Below the pieces are notes generated by a model that ran no database searches, had not been told where the DNA came from, and saw nothing but the letters and a program-made list of their open reading frames with translations. 64,000 bases of DNA from NCBI GenBank assembly GCA_034509755.1, contig CM067546.1:16846615-16910614 (forward strand), in the 5' to 3' direction. Each line of letters opens with the position of its first letter. The first letter of the stretch is position 1. The DNA is from Anisodus tanguticus (lineage: Eukaryota; Streptophyta; Magnoliopsida; Solanales; Solanaceae). Positions 47,700-59,550 of the stretch are shown here, piece by piece. The position numbers and the translations under genes were made by a program.

Positions 47700-49544
47700 T
47701 TGGTTTTTCTATTACAGAAGAAGACCAAATCCAATGTGACTACAAATTGAAAGAGCATGGCTTCACGTGTAGTATCTCTTGATTATGTCTGAGTTGATTG
47801 ATTTGGGCCATTCTTGGCCGTCCATCTATGCTAGGATTATATCTCATCCCGATAATACCTTGTGAACCATGTAGGGCTCTTGCTAGTTAGGTGCAACCTT
47901 TCCTTTATACTCGTTTTGGTGTTGAAACACGCGCTTGAGTATCAATTTTCCTATCTGAAAAAGTCAGGCTCTAACCCCTTTATTGAAGGCGCGTGTCATT
48001 CTTTGTTGGTATAGTTCACCGTGACATATTATTATCATTTTATCATTATTTAGAGCAAGTTGCTTATATCTTTTCCGAACCCACTATGCATTGTCTAGTT
48101 CTGCTTTTTGTATGATTCTAAGGGACTATATCTCTACATCGGCTGGTATCACTTCTTCAGTACCATAGACATCTAAGTATGGAGTTGCTCTTGTTGAGGT
48201 CTGAGTTGTTGTTCAGTATCCTAGCAATGTGTAGGACAACTATTCATTCTGGCTTATAGGCTGTAGAATTCCAATGGGTTATGCGGAATTGTTCGCAAAT
48301 ATCCTTTATTAGATGACTATTCAGATTTTCTCTATTGTCAGTTATGACTGATTTGGGAATGCCAAATTGGCATATGATGTTGTTTTATACAAAGTCAGCT
48401 ACCAATTTCTTCATTACCGACTTGTGAGAAGTATATTCAACCCACTTGGTGAAGTAGTCTAAGGCAACCGAGATGAAATGATGTCTGTTGGATGCAATGG
48501 CTCTATGGGCCCAATGATGTCCATGCCCCAAGCTATTAATAGCCACGATGAGCTCATGCCATTGAGTTCACTCTGCGGGACCCTGATTAGATTTCCTTGG
48601 ATCTGACGTTGATGGAATCTTTACACAAATCTACTACAGTCCATTTCCATCGTCGTCCAATAGTAGCCTGCCCTCAGGATCTTCTTGGCTAAGATGAATC
48701 CATTTACATGAGAACCACAAGTCCTGTTGTGTACTTCTTCTAGCAATTTTGTGGCCTCCATGGCATCGACACATATGAGTAGCCTTAGATCTGGAGTCCT
48801 CGTATAGAGTACTCATTTGTTAAAAAAATTTGTTTGCCATTCTCCTTATGGTTTTCTTCTGGTTACTTGTGATATTCTCGAGATACTATCCCTTCTCCAG
48901 ATATGTGTTTATGTCGGCGTACAATGGTTTGCCATCGGGTTCTGCTTCCACATGTGAACAATAAGCATATTCTTTCTTGATGGTTATTTCTAGGAAATCA
49001 CTGTGACTACTTTCATGATGTTGTATCATGGATGCTATTGTTGTAAGAGCATCGGCGAACTCATTATGGGCTCTCGGCGTGTGCCTGAAGTTGATCTTTC
49101 TGAACCTTTTGCATAACCTCTGTGCAAGGTTTACATATGACAAGATCTTTTCATTCTTCATAGCCAATCTCTCATGACTTGATGAATTAACAAATCTGAG
49201 TCTCATATTACCAATAACTCCTGAATATCCATGTAAAGCGCCATGCAGAGACCTAGGATGCAAGCTTCGTATTCTACCATGTTGTTAGTACATTGGAACT
49301 TAAGTTTTGCAACCATTGTGTAATGCTGACCATTTTTTAGACTAGAACTGCTCCAATTCCCGAAACCTTGTAATTGACTACATTGTCAAAAACATTCTCC
49401 AACTAGAATAGGTTTCGACTGTGTCTCCCAGTATTGACAACACTTCATCATCCGGGAAATGTGTTCTGAGTTATTCAAAATCCTCATCGACCGAACTCTC
49501 TACGAGGAAATCAGCCAGTGCTTGACCTTTGACAGCTTTCTGAA
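47700..49544 (-). pseudogene. Tat/Ogre-lineage gypsy pol: RNase H and integrase, broken
   Basis: Minus strand from right to left: RNase H-like part 49263-48886 with RLCKRFRKINFRHTPRAHNE and FADALTTIASM; then the integrase zinc region; then FISVALDYFTKWVEYTSH, FGIPKSVITDN and CEQFRITHWNSTAYKP. The C-terminal part follows: TPYLDVYGTEEVIPADVEI, SLRIIQKAELDNA, RMTRAFNKGVRA, and EYKGKVAP (to about 47780). 'NRRHTPR..N.FADAL' and 'TPYxLVYGTEAVIPAE' are Tat-lineage signatures. Many stops and shifts. It is cut at 49544 by the LTR of element F; RT and gag would lie beyond F, outside the window. Confidence 0.85.
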
Positions 49545-49835
49545 TGTTACACCCTATAGTTTCACATTTCGTCATGTCATTAATGGATACCGATGTCCTG
49601 GGAAGAGGTACGACCTAATTAAAGGGTAATGAAGGTTTACAGAAGTTCCAGAGAATTCGGAAGATAAATGGATAAAAGAAAGTACAATTCGACAAAGTTT
49701 GAAAACTCTGCAATTTAACGGAGAGGTTGACGGACTGTCTGAATACAAGTTTGAACTGTCAATAAATCCTCTATAAGGTTCCATATCATCCCAAGATAAA
49801 ATCCAAGATATATCACGCAAGATTAATGCCATAAA
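49545..49835 (+). repeat. 5' LTR of gypsy element F, first segment
   Basis: Begins TGTTACACCCTATAGTTTCAC inside the Tat pol. It is interrupted at 49835 by element A and resumes after 57887. The two pieces join at the ATAAA duplication. Confidence 0.75.
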
Positions 49836-52172
49836 TGTAACATCCCGTATTTTTGGGTCATGATTTGAATCGCTAGACGTATGTAAATAGACCCGAGCGT
49901 TGGAGGATTTATGTAATATTCACGTATGCAAATGAAGAGCTTAGTATATAAAAGGATGTAGTCCCGAAATAATTTAGGACTTAATAAGTGTGACGACGGA
50001 GATTATTAATATAGTTGTATGTCCCCAAAGAGGGTATGGACTAGTGCTATATCACATGATTATGACATTGAGTATATGAAGTATCTTAAAAGGGTTTAAT
50101 ATTTTAGTGGATTGAGATCATGAAATTAATTACTCGGATAATTGATTAAGTGTGTCATTTAGTTTGAGACAAGGATTTAAATAAGAAATGTATAGATTAG
50201 TATCATGTGGACATCATGTGCACGTGGAACTATGCATGTAATAACAAGTGACTAATCATTTTAGGGGTATGTTGAATTAGTGGAAGGCAGAAAAAGTCCT
50301 TATGTGAAGCAACTAATCAATCTTTTGATGGGCCAAAGCTCTTTAAACTATCTTATCATAACACCAACCAAAGAAGCAGAGATGGGTCAAATGGTATGAC
50401 ACAGATAGCTCAACTGCATGTTGTCCCTAGTTTTACGCATTTTATAGATGAAAGTTCTCATTTACCAAAGACTGAATCCTGTCAACAAGTACCCTTTGTA
50501 AAGAGTGATGTACTTCGCCAAAGGGGTTTTAGTGGGGAAATATTTAAAGGACATGATCAGAAGGAGGATTTGCATGTCCCCAAGAAACAAAGTTCAGTTG
50601 GTGTAGTAAAGGTTACAAGTGGATCTAGCTGGGATGCATTCAATGGTAAGTTTCATATCATTTTCTCATTTTATTTCCACCTTAAGTATATTATTTTATC
50701 TCCATTATTTGGAGGGTAACATCCAAGTGAAAATTTGCAGCAATATGCTCTCACATATATACATAAATACAATTCCATGGTGCTGTAAAAAATACAAGAA
50801 AGAACATAAAGGTTATGCCTACGTCGATTACGTAATTTAACACTGATTGTTCTTCAGATTCTAGCAAACTGAAGGTTTTTTCAAAGTGAAGTAAGGTGGA
50901 AGAAAAGGGTTTCTTGAGAAATAAGATTGAAGTTCATTATGGATTGCTTTAGTTGTATTGTGGACACAAAATGGCTAACGTATGTTAAGGCAAATTATTT
51001 CTTCTTTTGGCATGTTTCATGTAACGAAAAGTAAGCGTAATATTGTCTCATAAATGATTTTACTCTTAGTAGTTAAGAATGTCCATGTTATTCATTCCTA
51101 TTGTCAAAGCATGTCTAAAATATGTTTCTAAATCCTTATTACATGGAAAAGATATTAGTATTCATAATGTTAATCGATGGTAAAGCGACATTACATCACT
51201 CCAACAAACTTATAGTGTCATATTATCATATCATTGATGCATTACATTCATGTACATTCCTTGACCTCAAAGAAGTTATATACTCTACTATATGTATGCA
51301 TTTTATATATGTATGGGATATGGGAAAATGGATATGGCGTTATATACGTACACCACTTATAGATGGTACAGATATACACGATGATGATTATGCCCACAGA
51401 GGCCGATATGATATGATGGGATAACCATAGAGGCTTGATGGCGTTATATACGTATATGTGCATGACCGCATTGTGCATGACATTTAGGCATATTATGGCC
51501 CACGGAGACATTCTACACAGACATGATACTTATGCATATTATGGCCCTCAGAGGCATTTTGCACAGACATGATACTTAGGCATATTATGGTCCTCAGAGG
51601 CATTCTCTACTGGTTTATTGTTTCTTGTCTCATATTACTTCTAGGTCTCTATTATGCTATTGTTCATGTCTGACATACTCGGTACATTATTCGTGCTGAT
51701 GTTCCTTTTGTTTGGGGACGCTGCATTTCATGCCCGCATGCTCAGGTAAAGAGGGTGACGGTTCGCACTAGTAGGTTACTAGTTCAGCTGATATTGGAGC
51801 ACTCTATTTGTTCCAGAGTTGCAGTCTAGTCATGGTATGATATATTTTAGATGCATAGGGGTATGGTGGGGCCCTGTACCGACCTCATGATGTTACGTAC
51901 TCATTAGAGGCTTGTAGACAGTTGTCCTGTGTATAGTAGTCGTGTATGGCCTTGTCGGCCTTGGTATGTATATGTATATAGGTTGGGTCATTTTGATTAT
52001 AGGTTTTTACTTAGCTCTTTCCCAATTTACTATTCCCATTTGTCAGCAAGGTATCTCGTAGCAGCCCCTGTGGGCCATGAGAAATTATGGTTATATGCTA
52101 AATACATGGTTAGTAGTACTCGGCAGGTAAGGTCCGAGTGCCTGTCATTACCCTCCGATTTGGATTGTGACA
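49836..52172 (+). repeat. 5' LTR of element A
   Basis: Starts TGTAACATCCCGTATTTTTG, ends ...TTTGGATTGTGACA. It contains a gene-like insert (50291-50884) and three ~57-bp units with CATATTATGGCCC (51487-51605); the solo LTR at 6342-8271 has two. It aligns closely with the 3' LTR apart from the 3' LTR's deletion. Confidence 0.9.
50291..50645 (+). pseudogene. Gene-like exon captured inside the LTR (unrecognised host gene)
   Basis: An open frame from 50291 (after an AG) to 50645 encodes about 118 residues, with GSNGMTQIAQLHVVPSFTHF and KKQSSVGVVKVTSGSSWDAF. It ends at a consensus donor AATG|GTAAGT. A 212-bp intron-like stretch (50646-50857) ends ATTGTTCTTCAG, and joining gives WDAFN-D-SSKLKVFSK and a stop. 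Downstream the common LTR text GTGAAGTAAGGTGGAAGAA resumes; the LTR at 41981 has that text without this insert. I do not recognise the protein. The 3' LTR copy (56767-57115) is open too, but its donor GT has become AT. Capture as genomic DNA is an inference. Confidence 0.55.
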
Positions 52173-52174
52173 AA

Positions 52175-52190
52175 CTTGGTATAAGAGCAG
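52175..52190 (+). other. Primer binding site of element A
   Basis: CTTGGTATAAGAGCAGG right after LTR end GACA-AA; Met-tRNA type with one mismatch (C to A). Confidence 0.8.
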
Positions 52191-52228
52191 GTCTTTCCTA
52201 GGGAGTCTACAAGCCGTGTCTAGTAGAG

Positions 52229-52270
52229 TCTTGCTTATGGGTGTGTTGTGCACCACGCTTATAGACAGGA
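52229..52270 (+). ncRNA. Leader hairpin of element A
   Basis: TCTTGCTTAT (52229-52238) pairs with ATAGACAGGA (52261-52270) with one mismatch and two G-U pairs; GGTG (52240-52243) pairs with CACC (52251-52254). TAGTAGAGTCT is at 52221-52231. GTGCAC (52248-52253) spans the loop edge. Confidence 0.5.
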
Positions 52271-52372
52271 GGCTACATGGCATTTAGGATGATGGTTACC
52301 TTCCTTCTTGATCTAGAATCGTGCTATAGAGCTGAGTTGTAAGAATTCTCTCGGTAAACTGAATCTTGTTTA

Positions 52373-52800
52373 TGATTACAACAATGTCTTCTTCCTATAG
52401 GGCTATGATTAGCAGGGAGATTGAGGTTGGATTGAGTTTAAATATGAGTAGTATGCTCTCTATTGAGACAGATCCGTCAGAGAATATGAGTAAGTTGCTT
52501 CCCAGGCACGACTTTATCTTGGAGCATCCGATAGAGATAGGCCCCTTGAAGGGTCAGAGAGTTCATAACCCAGTGGATTTATTAGTCAGGAATCACCGAT
52601 ATTTAAAGGGTTCAAAGATACCAATATCTAAGGGTCAAAGTTGTAAATGTCGAGTGAGATCGCCTCGACCATCTTGTAGTCAGTGTGGTCGAGCGCATGC
52701 CGGATTATGCCGCAAAGGTATAGGGGGTTAGTTTAGGTGGCATCCATGACCACAATGTTTTGAAGTGTCCCAAGTTGATGCGCAAAGGTAAGAATAATAT
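52373..52800 (+). pseudogene. gag remnant with CCHC-like knuckle
   Basis: The frame opening at 52366 runs 121 residues to a stop at 52729-52731. It holds CSQCGRAHAGLCRKG (a zinc-knuckle-like CxxCxxxHxxxC) at its end, and beyond the stop come residues resembling a second knuckle (CGHHDHNVLKCP-like, damaged). The capsid part is not recognisable, so most of gag is missing or diverged. Confidence 0.45.
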
Positions 52801-54820
52801 GATTATGAGTTGTACAGATGAAACGCAACAAACATCATTGGAAGGTTTATTAGGTTATGAAAATTTACACGTTTTACAGTGACTTTTGCTGATTAGAATG
52901 AGGGAACATGTTATGTACATGCAACCTAAATTGTAATGTCTTACCCAAAATAAATTGGGAATTGTCCTAGGTTATCATTAACGAGAATGGATTTCCACAA
53001 TCGAATCATATGAAGAGTGACCATTAGTAAATTTAAGAAGATCACGTAAAGTGACGTACTTGGAATAGTGAACCAAAGTCCTATATAAGGATCGAGTTAT
53101 CCACGGTAGTGGAAGGGGACATAAGCCTCTCATCCTTATGTAAAGGGTGATACCGTGTATTAGTGAGAATTACATATATCAATGTTAGTAAGCTAAGGTA
53201 TGCTATAGGTATTGGACTGGTAAGGTCTTCGGCTCCATTGTGCATCATGTTACCATTTTAAATAACCTCTAGAAAACAATAGCTTGTAAGGGGCAATTGA
53301 GGACGAGAACTGTGGAAAAATCAAAGAATGGTTGTAGGAAATATGAAGACAGTTAATAAGGATGAATGGAATGGTATGATCAAGTATCAAGGCAGAAACG
53401 TTTTTCGTTTAATGACGAGTGAAAGGAAGGATTACGACAAGAAGGATAAAAGTGAATGAGATTATAGTTATGTAGGTTTCATAAAGGTATGATTACTCTA
53501 GAACAGCATAAGGACCAATGGTATATGAGGAACAGTAACAACTTTTCGGTCAAAGGTGACGAACCTCTGATGTTCAGGAAGATAATATGAGAAATACTTT
53601 GAGTTAAGAGACCCCCAAGGCAACTTGAAATGGAAATGTAAAGGTAAGACGAATGAGCACTCGGTCGATGGGAGAGCTAATAACGATAAGACAAGAAAGC
53701 TTGACAAGTCATGGATTATGTGACACCGTGAATTGGATCTAAACATACGAAGCATCGGTTCCATAACATATGCAGTCCTACACCTCAGAAAGTATGTAAA
53801 CGGAAGTAAAAATGAGTAAAGCTCAAGATCAGCACCTAAACAGGTGAAAAGTGGCTAATAACGCCTATGGATAGGCAGTAAAAATATATGTCAAGAGATA
53901 ATGACATTATAATGAAGATAAAATGTCAGGCAAATACAGATGTCTATGAGTATTTTTGAGCTGACATAAGGTTCCATGACATGGATAAAGTAATGGGTTT
54001 ACAACTTAACGAGATCAAGGAAATCTTTTCCCAAAGCGCCATTGATATAAAGTCTTAGCCATGAGGCAAGTAAAGGAATTCAAATTTAAGTATAATGACC
54101 AGGTTTGGATATAGTAGGTCAATGTCAGGTAATGCAAATTTTCTAGAATCTTCCACGTACTAAATAAGGGAATAAGTTAACAACTCGTCCTGTAAGGGGT
54201 AGTAATACCAAGGATTGGAAGCAGGAGCAATGTTTGAGATTACGTATGTATATCCGAATATTATAGAATTAAGAATAGTATGACTAGTAAGAAAATGAGT
54301 GAACAAATGTCAAAAGAAGTAAGGAAAGGAAGTTGTTTATAATTACAAGTAGTGAGAAGGTATAAAAAAAGAAAGAGATTCCGTTCAGACCTTGAATGAG
54401 TGTTAACTGTGATGATACGCGCACTTCAGATTCGATGATATTGTCCATAAAGTGTTTATGACTGAGATACTACAAATATAAGAGTTTTCAGCACACCAGA
54501 TAGTAAACAAAGCTAAGTTGACAATAGAATCATTCACCCACAAATGACTTGGCTAATGTGAGGAATAGGGAGAGAAGTTGTCCTGATGGAACACATCAAT
54601 TAGTTAAGTGGGAGTCCAATTAGAGGATTCAAATAGTGATAGCCCTATGACTCAAAATACAGTAGGGTCATCCCTTATACTGGAAAAAAAGAGGAGGAAC
54701 GTCATGATGAAGATCCCATTTTTAGAGAAGATCGGGAAGGATTTAACAAAAGAGACACAACCTTTGAGTATAATGGGACAGGGACCCTCAGGTGGAAGGT
54801 CCATTTGTGTATTCCCAATG
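52801..54820 (+). other. Decayed internal DNA of element A, no domain seen
   Basis: About 2 kb where protease, RT and RNase H would be expected. No frame carries their motifs. The open frames at 53498-53764 (minus) and 54608-54823 show none of them either; the end of the latter (RWKVHLCIPNVAGL-like in another frame) leads into integrase. Confidence 0.5.
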
Positions 54821-55680
54821 TAGCTGGATTACGAGACAAGATTATGATAGAGGTCCATCACTCATGATATTCCATTCACCTTGGATCTACTAAGATGTAT
54901 CATGATCTCAAAGGTATGTATTGGTGGAATGACATGAAGAGGAAAATTGTGGAGTTTGTAGCTCAGTGCCTTAATTGTCAGTAAGTAAGAGTAAAGCACC
55001 AAAAGCCCGACGACTTGACTTAGAACATTGAAATTCCGATATGGAAATGGAAAATGATTAATATAGATTTAATTATGGGTTTAACTAACCCTTATCATAA
55101 GTTTGATTCTATTTGGGTGATGGTTGATAAACTGACCAAATCAGCTCAATTCGTGGAGGTCAAAACTACCTACACAGCCGAGGACTATGCAAAGTCGTAC
55201 GTTAAGAAGATTGTCTGCCTTTATGGTATGCCTAGTTCTATTATATCAGACCGAGGTGCACAGTTCACATTTAATTTCTGGAGATCATTTTAAAAGGGTT
55301 TGGGAACTTAAGTTAACCTTAGCATAACTTTCCACCCTCAGACAGACGGGCAGGCCGAGCGTATGATTCAAACGCTCGAAGATATGTTACGAGCTTGCGT
55401 ATTGGACTTCAAGGGAAATTGGGATGATCATTTACCCCTTATTGAATTTGTGTACAATAACAATTATCATGCTAGCATTACAATAACTCCATACGAGGCT
55501 TTGTATGGACGGAAATGTATATCTCCTATCGGATGGTTCGTATTAGGTGAATCAGAATTATTTAGGCCTGACCTAGTGCACCAACCCATAGAAAATGTGA
55601 AACCTATCCAAGAATGGCTGTTAACTGCTTTGAGTCGTCAAACGTCGTATTTAGATATGCGACAGTGAGACTTAGAGTTT
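54820..55680 (+). pseudogene. gypsy integrase of element A
   Basis: The zinc-binding part has EVHHS...SIHLGSTKMYHDLKGMYWW and FVAQCLNCQ (HHCC). The core has INIDLIMGLTNPYHKFDSIW (first Asp), IISDRGAQFTFNFW (second Asp) and TDGQAERMIQTLEDMLRACV (Glu). It continues FKGNWDDHLPLIEFVYNNNY and EALYGRKC. The three catalytic residues remain, but stops follow LNCQ, DDLT, RSF and GLGT and the DMRQ at 55665. Confidence 0.88.
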
Positions 55681-56150
55681 CAAGTAGATGATTGGGTTTT
55701 TTGAAAATTTCGCCTATGAATGGGGTAATGAGATTTGGGAAAAAGGGAAAGCTCAGCGCAAGGTATATTATGCCATATCGCATAATTCGATGAATCAACC
55801 AAGTGGCTTACAAATTGGACTTTCCTTCGGAATTAGAGTTTGTTCATCCGATTTTCCATGTTCCTATGTTAAGAGTATGTATTGGGGATCCTTCTCAGAC
55901 TATACCGATTGACGATGTGAAGGTTACGAAGGATCTATCATATTAAGAGGTTCTTATTTCTATCTTATATTGATAAGTCCGCAAGTTGAGGACTAAAGAA
56001 GTAGCCTCCGTGAAAGTTTTATGGCTGAATAAGAATGTAGAAAAAATAACACGAGAGGCGGAAGAGGAGATGTGACACAAATGCCCTTACCTATTTCATG
56101 CCAACGCCGAGGCCCAGAGAGAAGCATAAGGTGAGTTCTATTTTAGACTA
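55680..56150 (+). pseudogene. Integrase C-terminus and chromodomain-like tail of element A
   Basis: EFQVDDWVF at 55675-55700 and a 'LISPQVEDxRSSLRESFM'-like damaged block at 55970-56030 correspond to the C-terminal region, with several shifts. The 74-aa frame 55688-55912 is a shifted reading of the same part. Confidence 0.6.
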
Positions 56151-56306
56151 TTATCATTAATGCTTGATGATCATGTGAGGTCCGACATAAGGATGAATGT
56201 TATATTATATGGCACGTGAAGCGGTGGATGTGTTTTCTGACTACGTGACGGGAATTAGATATGTCACCCCAATATTCGAGGATGAATGTTTCTAAGGGGG
56301 GAAGAA

Positions 56307-57882
56307 TGTAACATCCTGTATTTTCGGGTCATGATTTGAATCGTTGGACGTATGTAAATAGACCCGAGCATTGGAGGATTTATTTATATTCACGTACGAA
56401 AATGAAGAGTTTAGTATATAAAATGATGTAGTCCCCAAATAATTTAGGACTTAATAAGTATGACGATGGGGATTAATAATAATAGTTGTATGTCCCCAAA
56501 GAGAGTATGGACTAGTGCTATATCTCACAATTATGCCATTGAGTATATGAAGTATCTTAAAACTGTTTAATATTTTAGTGGATTGAGATCATGAAATTAA
56601 TTACTCAGATAATTGATTAAGTGTGCAATTTAGTTTGAGACAAAGATTTAAATAAGAAATATATAGATTAGTGTCATGTGGACATCATGTGCACGTGAAA
56701 CTATGCATGTAATAACAAGTGACTAATCATTTTGGGGGTATGTTGAATTAGTGGAAGGCAGAAAGAGTGCTCATGTGAAGCAACTAATCAATCTTTGGAT
56801 GGGCCAAAGCTCTTTAACCTATCTTATCATAAGACCAACCAAAGAAGCAGAGATGGGTCAAATGGTATGACACAGATAGCTCAACTGCATGTTGTCCCTA
56901 GTTTTACGCATTTTATAGATGGAAGTTCTCATTTACCAAAGACTAAATCCTGTCAACAAGCACCCTTTGTAAAAAGTGATGTACTTCGCCAAAGAGGTTT
57001 TAGTGGGGAAATATTTAAAGGATGTGATCAGAAGGAGGATTTGCATGTCCCCAAGAAACAAAGTTCAGTTGGTGTAGTAAAGGTTACAAGTGGATCTAGC
57101 TGGGATGCATTCAATGATAAGTTTCATATCATTTTCTCATTTGATTTCCACCTTAAGTATATTATTTTATCTCCATTATTTGGAGGGTAACATCCAAGTG
57201 AAAATTTGCAGCAATATGCTCTCACATATATACATAAATACAATTCCATGGTGTTGTAAAAAATACAAGAAAGAACATAAAGGTTATGCCCACGTCGATT
57301 ACGTAATTTAACACTGATTGTTCTTCAGATTCTAGCAAACTGAAGGTTTTTTGAAAGTGAAGTAAGGTGGAAGAAGAGGGTTTCTTGAGAAATAAGACTG
57401 AAGTTCATTATGGATTGCTTTAGTTGTATTGTGGACACAAAATGGCTAACGTATGTTAAGGCAAATTATTTCTTCTTTTGGCATGTTTCATGTAACGAAA
57501 AGTAAGCGTAATATTGTCTCATAAATGATTTTACTCTTAGTAGTTAAGAATGTCCATGTTATTCATTCCTATTGTCAAAGCATGTCTAAAATATGTTTCT
57601 AAATCCTTATTACATGGAAAAGATATTAGTATTCATAATGTTAATCGATGGTAAAGCGATATTACATCTCTCCAACAAACTTATAGTGTCATATTATCAT
57701 ATCATTGATGCATTACATTCATGTACATTCCTTGACCTTAAAGGAGTTATATACTCTACTATATGTATGCATTATATATATGTATGGGTTATGGTAAAAT
57801 GGATATGGCGTTATATACGCACACCACCTGTAGCAGGTAAGGTCCGGGTGCCCGTCATGACCCTCTGGTTTGGGTCGTGACA
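56307..57882 (+). repeat. 3' LTR of element A, internally deleted
   Basis: Follows the PPT TAAGGGGGGAAGAA and starts TGTAACATCCTGTATTTTCG. It matches the 5' LTR until CACACCACCTGTAGC, then jumps to AGGTAAGGTCCGGG near its end. About 760 bp are missing; the junction lies on GCAGGTA (57833-57839). Confidence 0.9.
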
Positions 57883-57887
57883 ATAAA

Positions 57888-59550
57888 TCCCGTGATTATC
57901 ATAGAAATTATCCTCTCCGCTTAAAGGCGGTTTTGGAAAATCTTGAAGATGGAGTAAGCTTGTTGTTTTAGGGAGATTTTGATGTGTAAAGGTAAATTTT
58001 ATCCTCCTCTAACTAGTTCTATGATTAATTGATGGTTTGGAGCAAGTTGTGAAAGGATTTTCGTAATCGAAACTCGTAAACCTATGAAATTATCATGATA
58101 TGACTTGTGGACTATTTTTTCTTTGAGATATGAGTTGGAATTGACTATCAAACTGATTATTTGTGTTTTGAAACTAAGAAGAACGTTTCGGAGAATTATG
58201 GGATCGCATTACCTATGTATCCCTTGTTAAGAGGTCTAATAACCCTATGTGCTTAGTGTTGTTGATAACTTGCCTAGGTGAAGTTTCTCAATGTAATATG
58301 GATTCTATATTAATGTCGACACCTTTTTGCTATAGATAATCATCCTTGATAAGCCGAGGACTTAGAGAGATTGTAGCTTCGAGCACAGGGTATGTAAGGC
58401 TACCCCTTACTTTCAAAAGCATGAAATCTAAAGAGTTAGCATCTTCAAAACAAATGTCGAAAGCTTCATTTGATTCGTATAGCGTAATCCCTTGTCAAGA
58501 GTTAATCATTGTTATTTCTATTCTTATGATCATTGTTATTTGGTTACTGGTTTATCTTATCATAAGTCTTCGGAAAGAAGTATTTTGAAGAGTTAATCGT
58601 CAGAGTCGACTACAAGTCATTACAAAAGTAAAGTCAAAGAGTTCTGAGTTCCAAAGAGGCCTTAAGTTCTACTATTACTATATATATACATATGATTCAC
58701 ACCACCATGTGAATAACTAGTGGATAACTGTATATGTACATTATACACACTGTGTCGCGCTATAGTCGGCCGGATAAGCACTTATATGTGCATTGATACA
58801 TACACTTCAGAGTATACCTGAGGGTAGTGACATGTTATATACCTTGCACTATAAGTCGAGGGTAGTTTATACAGTAAGGCCTATCCAGACAGGTTTCATT
58901 TTAGTTTCAGAGTTTCATTACTCACCTTATATAGAATCCAGGTTGCTTTATGCTATCATTTATAGCTTATCTCTTAATATTGCTCTTATGCCATTCTTTA
59001 CAGCTTACAGTTTCAAATTGTTATTCATGCTTTACATACTCGGTACTTTATTCCACACTCACGTCCCTTTTGCTGGGGGTATTGTGTGTTCATGCGCAGA
59101 TTCTAATAGGGATTGTGCTAGGCTACCACAGTAGGAGCTATCGAGTACAACCGTCATTAAGTAAGCTTCGTCTTTCCTAGAGCTTTCTGGTTAGCTAGTG
59201 AGTATGTTTTGCAGAGTTATGTATAGTATGGATAGGTTGGGGCCCTGTCCCAACCATATGATAGTTTAGTTATTCGTGGAGGCTCATAGACTTGTTGGGT
59301 ATATACAGTTGTTGAGGTATAGCCTTGTCGGCTAAGTTATCTTTTGTTAAACCGTGTTGTGACCTTGTTGGTCCTGTTATGTATATATATTAGGCTAGTC
59401 CATTTTGTTCAGTGTTGTTATTGTGTTATATCCCAGTACGGCCTTGTCAGCCGAAGGTTCTATGTATACAAAAGTCTAGTCATCAGAGTGGTCTGCTCAG
59501 GCCAGCAGGGTATCGGGTGCCGGCCACACCCCCTAGTTTGGGGTGTGACA
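57888..59550 (+). repeat. 5' LTR of element F, second segment
   Basis: Continues from 49835 across the A insertion to the LTR end ...CCCCTAGTTTGGGGTGTGACA (59550), giving about 1.95 kb in total. No gene inside; the open frames at 58346-59568 show no domain. Confidence 0.75.

Larger units (their letters stand above)
49831..57887 (+). mobile_element. Gypsy element A: complete LTR structure with ATAAA duplication
   Basis: The element is 49836-57882, flanked by ATAAA at 49831-49835 and 57883-57887. 5' LTR 49836-52172 (2.34 kb), PBS at 52176, leader, gag remnant, IN and chromodomain-like remnant, PPT (56293-56306), 3' LTR 56307-57882 (1.58 kb with a deletion). No RT or RNase H is recognisable in 52800-54830, so pol is internally deleted or decayed. 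It sits inside the F 5' LTR and is therefore younger. Confidence 0.92.
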
